Positions 60,456-64,000 of a DNA stretch of 64,000 nt are shown here, piece by piece. Both the position numbers and the translations under genes were made by a program. How positions within the stretch are numbered: the first letter of the stretch is position 1; each line of letters opens with the position of its first letter. The stretch spans positions 26,512-90,511 of the forward strand of contig UQUJ01000003.1 in assembly GCA_900544195.1 (NCBI GenBank), written 5' to 3'. The stretch comes from an uncultured Alistipes sp. GTDB taxonomy: Bacteria > Bacteroidota > Bacteroidia > Bacteroidales > UBA932. The notes under the pieces are model-generated. The model was not told where the DNA came from. It made no database searches and saw nothing but the letters and a program-made list of their open reading frames with translations.

Positions 60456-61790
60456 ATGAAGACATTAAAAACCATTTTTCTGGCAATATGCCTTTCACTC
60501 GTGACCGCTGTGACGGGATATTCACAGAACCATTATCAGCCGACTCCGGAGAACATTGAGGCACGTCGGCAGTTTGTCAATGACCGCTTTGGAATATTCC
60601 TGCATTGGGGAATATATGCCTCCTATGCGCAAGGGGAGTGGTATCTCCAGCTCGGCGGCCTGAACAAGGATGAATATGCCCACGCGGCTTCCGCTTTCTA
60701 CCCTGCCGGCTACAACGCCGAGGAATGGGTGAAGGCTTTCAAGGATGCCGGAGCGGGCTATGTGACGATAACCTCCCGTCACCATGACGGATTTTCCATG
60801 TTCGACACCAAGGCTTCGGACTACAACATCGTCAAGGCGACCCCTTGGGGAAAGGATGTGATGAGGGATCTGGCTGACGCCTGCCATAAGGAAGGCCTGA
60901 GCCTCCAGTTCTACTATTCGATTCTGGACTGGATCAGGGAGGATTACCCTCTTGGCGAGTCCGGCCACAACACCGGCCGCAAGGGCGACCATCCTGACTA
61001 TGACCACTATCTTGGCTTTATGAAGCAGCAGGTGAAAGAGTTGATGACCCAGTACGCCCCTGTCCGCGCCCTCTGGTTCGACGGTTATTGGGACCACAAG
61101 CGCGACTCGATTCCTTTCAACTGGAAGATGCCTGAGTTCTATGAATATATCCATTCAGTGAATCCGGCCTGTCTCATTGGTAACAATCACCATATCCAAC
61201 CGATTGAGGGTGAGGATTTCCAGATGTTCGAGAGGGATCTTCCGGGGCAGAACACCGCCGGTTATTCCGAGGGACAGATGGTCAGCGACAAACTCCCGTT
61301 GGAGATGTGCCAGACGATGAACCACACCTGGGGCTACAGTGTGAAGGACCGGGACTACAAGACCGCCGCTCAGCTCATCGGCACTCTTGCGAAGGCTGTC
61401 TCGATGAACACCAACCTTCTGTTGAACATAGGCCCTCGCGCCGACGGCCGTCTTCCTGAAGCCGCTCTGTCTCTGTTGAAAGAGATCGGCCAGTGGATGA
61501 AGGTGAATGGTGAATCCATCAAGGGCTGCGGCCCCGGCCCGGTCGCCGAGCAGGAGTGGGGAGTCTCGACCGCTCCTCTCACGGGTGGCAAGACCTTCTA
61601 TATTCATGTCCTTCAGAACCCGGGCGCTGTCCTTGAGATTCCGGTCGCCAAGAAGGCCAAGGTCAAGTCAGTGACCACATTGTATGACGGAACGGCCCTG
61701 TCAGTCAAGAAAGTCGGTGAGAATCTTTTCATAACCCTCCCGGCTGACCTTCCGGCGGAGGACTACGTCATCTCGGTGACGATGAAATAG
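60456..61790 (+). CDS. Exported alpha-L-fucosidase (GH29)
   Basis: A 444-residue GH29 enzyme with a signal peptide (1-22), HWGIYASYAQGEWY, TSRHHDGFSMFDTKAS and the catalytic nucleophile Asp in LWFDGYW (about residue 209). The C-terminal beta domain starts near 355. It frees L-fucose from host glycans, feeding FucP and FucI encoded 18 kb away. It follows uxuA with about 100 bases between. Confidence 0.93.
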   Translation: MKTLKTIFLAICLSLVTAVTGYSQNHYQPTPENIEARRQFVNDRFGIFLHWGIYASYAQGEWYLQLGGLNKDEYAHAASAFYPAGYNAEEWVKAFKDAGAGYVTITSRHHDGFSMFDTKASDYNIVKATPWGKDVMRDLADACHKEGLSLQFYYSILDWIREDYPLGESGHNTGRKGDHPDYDHYLGFMKQQVKELMTQYAPVRALWFDGYWDHKRDSIPFNWKMPEFYEYIHSVNPACLIGNNHHIQPIEGEDFQMFERDLPGQNTAGYSEGQMVSDKLPLEMCQTMNHTWGYSVKDRDYKTAAQLIGTLAKAVSMNTNLLLNIGPRADGRLPEAALSLLKEIGQWMKVNGESIKGCGPGPVAEQEWGVSTAPLTGGKTFYIHVLQNPGAVLEIPVAKKAKVKSVTTLYDGTALSVKKVGENLFITLPADLPAEDYVISVTMK

Positions 61791-61798
61791 CGTTCCCA

Positions 61799-61890
61799 CA
61801 TCAGTCATCCGCCACCGGCACACTCTCTCTTAAAAAGACATCTATCGAAAATACTGCCAAATCTTTATCAGCTTATTTTTAAACGCTTAC
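61799..61890. repeat. MITE-like repeat A, right half only
   Basis: It keeps CATCAGTC, the loop region CCACCGGCACAC, ATCTATCGAAAATAC and the right end TTATTTTTAAACGCTTAC followed by TAA. The left arm is lost. Confidence 0.7.
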
Positions 61891-61900
61891 TAAAAGAGGG

Positions 61901-62145
61901 TGACGCAATGACGACACGCGAAGAATTTCTCGTCCATTTTCGATGGAATAAAATGGAATATATCTCCAGCCTACGACCTCACCGAATGTCGTGACGCCAA
62001 CCATGGATTCCATTCATCGCTCGCTAATGGTAAGGAACATCCGGCCCGGGAGGATTTCCTGATAATAGCCGGAGATGCAGGATTGACCAAAAAACAAGCC
62101 TTGAAGATAATCGACCGGGTCCGTGAAGTGGTCAATAATCACTGA
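61901..62145 (+). pseudogene. hipA-like kinase remnant
   Basis: Translated across one missing base near 61915, the stretch reads DDHAKNFSSIFDGIKWNISP and then AYDLT, the catalytic DDHxKN and SPAYDLT motifs of HipA toxins, followed by a helical end with EDFLIIAGDAGLTKK to TGA 62145. HipA is the serine kinase toxin of type II HipBA systems. The N-terminal two-thirds and any hipB are gone. The repeat A relic abuts its 5' side, so the loss is probably linked to the insertion. Confidence 0.75.
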
Positions 62146-62153
62146 ATATGTTA

Positions 62154-63788
62154 CTATTCGGCAATTTTCCAGGACTCGATCGTGCGGGTCTGGGTGGAGA
62201 TGTTGACTCCGACCTTGACGAGTCTTTTGCCGGACGCTGAGCCTATTCCGATCGCTTCGGCAGGCTCAGCGACCGATGTGGCTTCACATCTTTCCGTCCC
62301 CTCAAGCCTGTACGGAATCAGATACCCTTTCTCGTCGATCTGCCTGAGCGCCTCCTCGGCTGAACCGTCCACCTTGAACTCAAAGACATAGACCCTGTCC
62401 TTGGTCCGGCACACGGCGTCCGCACGTCCGACGGCGGACTTGACCTCGGCCTGGGTGTAGTAGCCAAGCAGCGAGAAGATCAGATAGATGATCGTCTGAA
62501 AATGCTTCTCGGACTTGTTCTCCAGATCGTAAGGAATTCCGGCAAGGTAGGACTGCATGAGCGTCAGAGCGGCATCAATGTCATGCTTGTACATCGCGAC
62601 AAAGAACTTGGCCACAAATCCGCTTCCGGTCGTACTCTTGTTTTTATATTGCGCTAACAATCCTTGCGTGAAGCCGATCTTGACCTCTTTGTTAGGGTAA
62701 CCCAAAGTGTAGAGATGCAGAGCCCGGTCATAGTCCTTGATGGTCAGGTAGCCTGTCTGGTAGAGCACCGGAAGGACATTGTCGCTGATCTCCGGAGAGA
62801 CGTCGAAGTCGGACTCCGGAATCATCGGCATACTGTCAAGGGTCGTCTCGTCAATCTCTGAGTTCTTAAGTCTCTCAAGAAGGTATGTCGGAGTTCCAGT
62901 GTCGAACCAGTAGCTTCCGAAGTCCTGTGCGTCCAATGATTTGATCAGACTGAAAGGATTGTAGATGTCCTCGGACCGCCCGCTGAAATGATAGCCGTCA
63001 TAGTTATGCTTGAGTTCTTCCAGAGTCTCCTCATAGGATATTCCCAGACTTTCGGCCATCCTCTTGACCGGCTCCTGCATCTGGGTCTCGATCTCGCTTT
63101 GGGAGATTCCGCAGATCGCTGAATATTTCGGCATCATCGAGATGTTCTGCAGATTGTTGAGTTCACTGAATATGCTGAGTTGCGCGAACTTGTTGATCCC
63201 CGTGATGAACACGAATCGAAGGTACGGATCCAGACTCTTGACAGGGCTGTAGAAGTTCCTCATGATCTGCCGCATCGGAATAAGCCTCTCCTGGTCGTTC
63301 ATCACGTCCAGCAGCGGTGCGTCATATTCATCGATGATTATGACGGCCTTTTCGCCGGCCTGCTCCACCGCCACTTTTATTAATCGCTCAAAGCGTGCGT
63401 GTATGTCGTATTCGGAGAGATGATCATCCTTTCCGAACGTGATTTCATACTCCTCAAGTTTGTAACTTATTGTACGGAGTAACTGCTCTTCGTTAAGATG
63501 CTTGGCCGTGGACATGTCGAAGTGGAACACCGGATGCTTTGTCCACTCTTTCTTCACTTCTCCGGCCTTCAGCCCGTTGAACAGTTCCGCCTCCCCCGCG
63601 AAGTAACTATGGATCGTAGATGACAGCAGCGACTTCCCGAACCGCCTTGGCCTGCTCAGGAACACGTACTTGTAATTCTCCGCCAAGTCGTGAACGAATC
63701 CCGTCTTGTCGATGTAGAGATACCCTCCTTCGATAATATTCCTGAACGTCTGTATCCCGATCGGGTACCTGATCCTTTTCTCCTCCAT
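62154..63788 (-). CDS. AAA-ATPase-like protein with PD-(D/E)XK nuclease-like end
   Basis: A 544-residue protein of the AAA_ATPase_like/DUF1703 group, abundant in Bacteroidetes. The N-terminal part has the RRFGKS P-loop variant (VFLSRPRRFGKSLL, about residue 48) and IIIDEYDAPL (Walker B, about 150). The C-terminal part has EVKSAVGRADAV then YVFEFKVDG, the ExK pattern of PD-(D/E)XK nucleases. The biological role is unknown; mobile or selfish behaviour has been suggested for the family. A REP-like palindrome near the C-terminus adds about 13 residues. ATG 63788 is preferred to TTG 63800. Confidence 0.82.
   Translation of the reverse strand: MEEKRIRYPIGIQTFRNIIEGGYLYIDKTGFVHDLAENYKYVFLSRPRRFGKSLLSSTIHSYFAGEAELFNGLKAGEVKKEWTKHPVFHFDMSTAKHLNEEQLLRTISYKLEEYEITFGKDDHLSEYDIHARFERLIKVAVEQAGEKAVIIIDEYDAPLLDVMNDQERLIPMRQIMRNFYSPVKSLDPYLRFVFITGINKFAQLSIFSELNNLQNISMMPKYSAICGISQSEIETQMQEPVKRMAESLGISYEETLEELKHNYDGYHFSGRSEDIYNPFSLIKSLDAQDFGSYWFDTGTPTYLLERLKNSEIDETTLDSMPMIPESDFDVSPEISDNVLPVLYQTGYLTIKDYDRALHLYTLGYPNKEVKIGFTQGLLAQYKNKSTTGSGFVAKFFVAMYKHDIDAALTLMQSYLAGIPYDLENKSEKHFQTIIYLIFSLLGYYTQAEVKSAVGRADAVCRTKDRVYVFEFKVDGSAEEALRQIDEKGYLIPYRLEGTERCEATSVAEPAEAIGIGSASGKRLVKVGVNISTQTRTIESWKIAE
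62235..62271. repeat. REP-like palindrome inside the AAA-ATPase gene
   Basis: CGCTGAGCCT (62235-62244) and AGGCTCAGCG (62262-62271) are perfect 10-bp arms around TTCGGC-type sequence, the core seen in the comEC array. It is in frame, so the protein reads SVAEPAEAIGIGSAS here. Confidence 0.75.
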
Positions 63789-63800
63789 AGCCCTTAGCAA

Positions 63801-63876
63801 TTAATGTCCAATGCCAAAGATAGTGAATATTTCCAAAAATAGGTCAATATCTGTGAGGGTCTGAGAGGTCAATATC
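63801..63876 (-). promoter_or_regulatory. Promoter region of the AAA-ATPase-like gene
   Basis: The reverse strand has TATCTTTG about 30 bases before the ATG, with a TTG about 22 bases further upstream. Upstream lie two direct copies of AGGTCAATATC (63841-63851 and 63866-63876), 25 bases apart, which could be operator sites. Confidence 0.4.
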
Positions 63877-63950
63877 CGCTGTAAAACCAGCAATGCTTGT
63901 GATATTAATGGCCCGTTCCTCGCCCTATGTATTCAATTTTATCGATTGAC

Positions 63951-63973
63951 GCAACTTGTTTTTTCAACATTAC
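63951..63973. repeat. MITE-like repeat A, end fragment
   Basis: GCAACTTGTTTTTTCAACATTAC followed by TTA resembles the right end of repeat A. It is a weak match. The rest of the 3' margin shows nothing I can name. Confidence 0.4.
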
Positions 63974-64000
63974 TTAAGGGCATTATCCGCAAAGAATGCC

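Overview
The window looks like a chromosomal segment of a gut-type Bacteroidota, probably order Bacteroidales. The evidence is a complete Bat (aerotolerance) operon, a TonB-dependent receptor paired with a DUF4249 lipoprotein, a DUF3822 gene beside rsmD, Bacteroidetes-type promoters (TTG, about 19-22 bases, TAnnTTTG), Sec signal peptides and lipoprotein boxes, and L-fucose and glucuronate use genes. Coding density is high and there is no phage, plasmid or CRISPR signature. The single tRNA is tRNA-Pro(TGG).

Layout. 1-1118: end of a membrane protein and an exported protein. 1119-2713: about 1.6 kb with no recognisable gene but many palindromes, three terminator-like hairpins and a candidate small RNA. 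2714-11963: truA, then divergent moxR, DUF58, a membrane protein, batA, batB, batC and a fused batD-batE. 11979-19146: a TGS-uridine kinase-like gene, then an envelope module (a C13 peptidase split by a repeat, a DUF4249 lipoprotein, a TonB-dependent receptor). 19212-27516: yifB, a reverse operon (TPR protein, EnvC-like protein, tsaE), DUF2207-LemA and a phosphopantetheinyl transferase. 27653-28645: malate dehydrogenase. 28853-33804: an ABC exporter, an S24/S26 peptidase, a PqqD-like protein, an HprK-like kinase and a nucleotidyltransferase; together these resemble a peptide-modification and export island without an obvious precursor. 33867-39610: tRNA-Pro, lolD, a TrmN6-like methyltransferase, an ECF sigma module, lepA and a glycosyltransferase-like gene. 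39687-42776: fucI and fucP. 42956-46382: a shortened comEC, then ackA with a Ptb/Pta-type acyltransferase. 46385-52410: a six-gene reverse operon (nrnA-like, two lipoproteins, MATE, cytidylate kinase-like, serine hydrolase). 52526-56114: a membrane-anchored protein, DUF3822, rsmD and a HerA-like ATPase. 56293-61790: GH2 enzyme, mannonate oxidoreductase, mannonate dehydratase and GH29 alpha-L-fucosidase. 61901-63788: a hipA remnant and an AAA-ATPase/nuclease-like protein.

How genes work together. GH29 fucosidase, FucP and FucI form a fucose release, uptake and isomerisation route, and the SDR with UxuA handles the fructuronate/mannonate steps of glucuronate breakdown. AckA and its acyltransferase neighbour would make ATP from an acyl phosphate. 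The Bat genes, moxR and DUF58 form one envelope stress module.

The most unusual content is non-coding. A miniature inverted-repeat family (about 159 bp, flanked by TAA or TTA) is scattered between genes, supplies stop codons to upstream genes, lies just before the start codons of others, and seems to have split the C13 peptidase. A second family with 22-bp perfect ends shares its central hairpin design. REP-like palindromes sit in frame inside comEC and the AAA-ATPase gene. The hexamer GAATAT/ATATTC is strikingly frequent on both strands.
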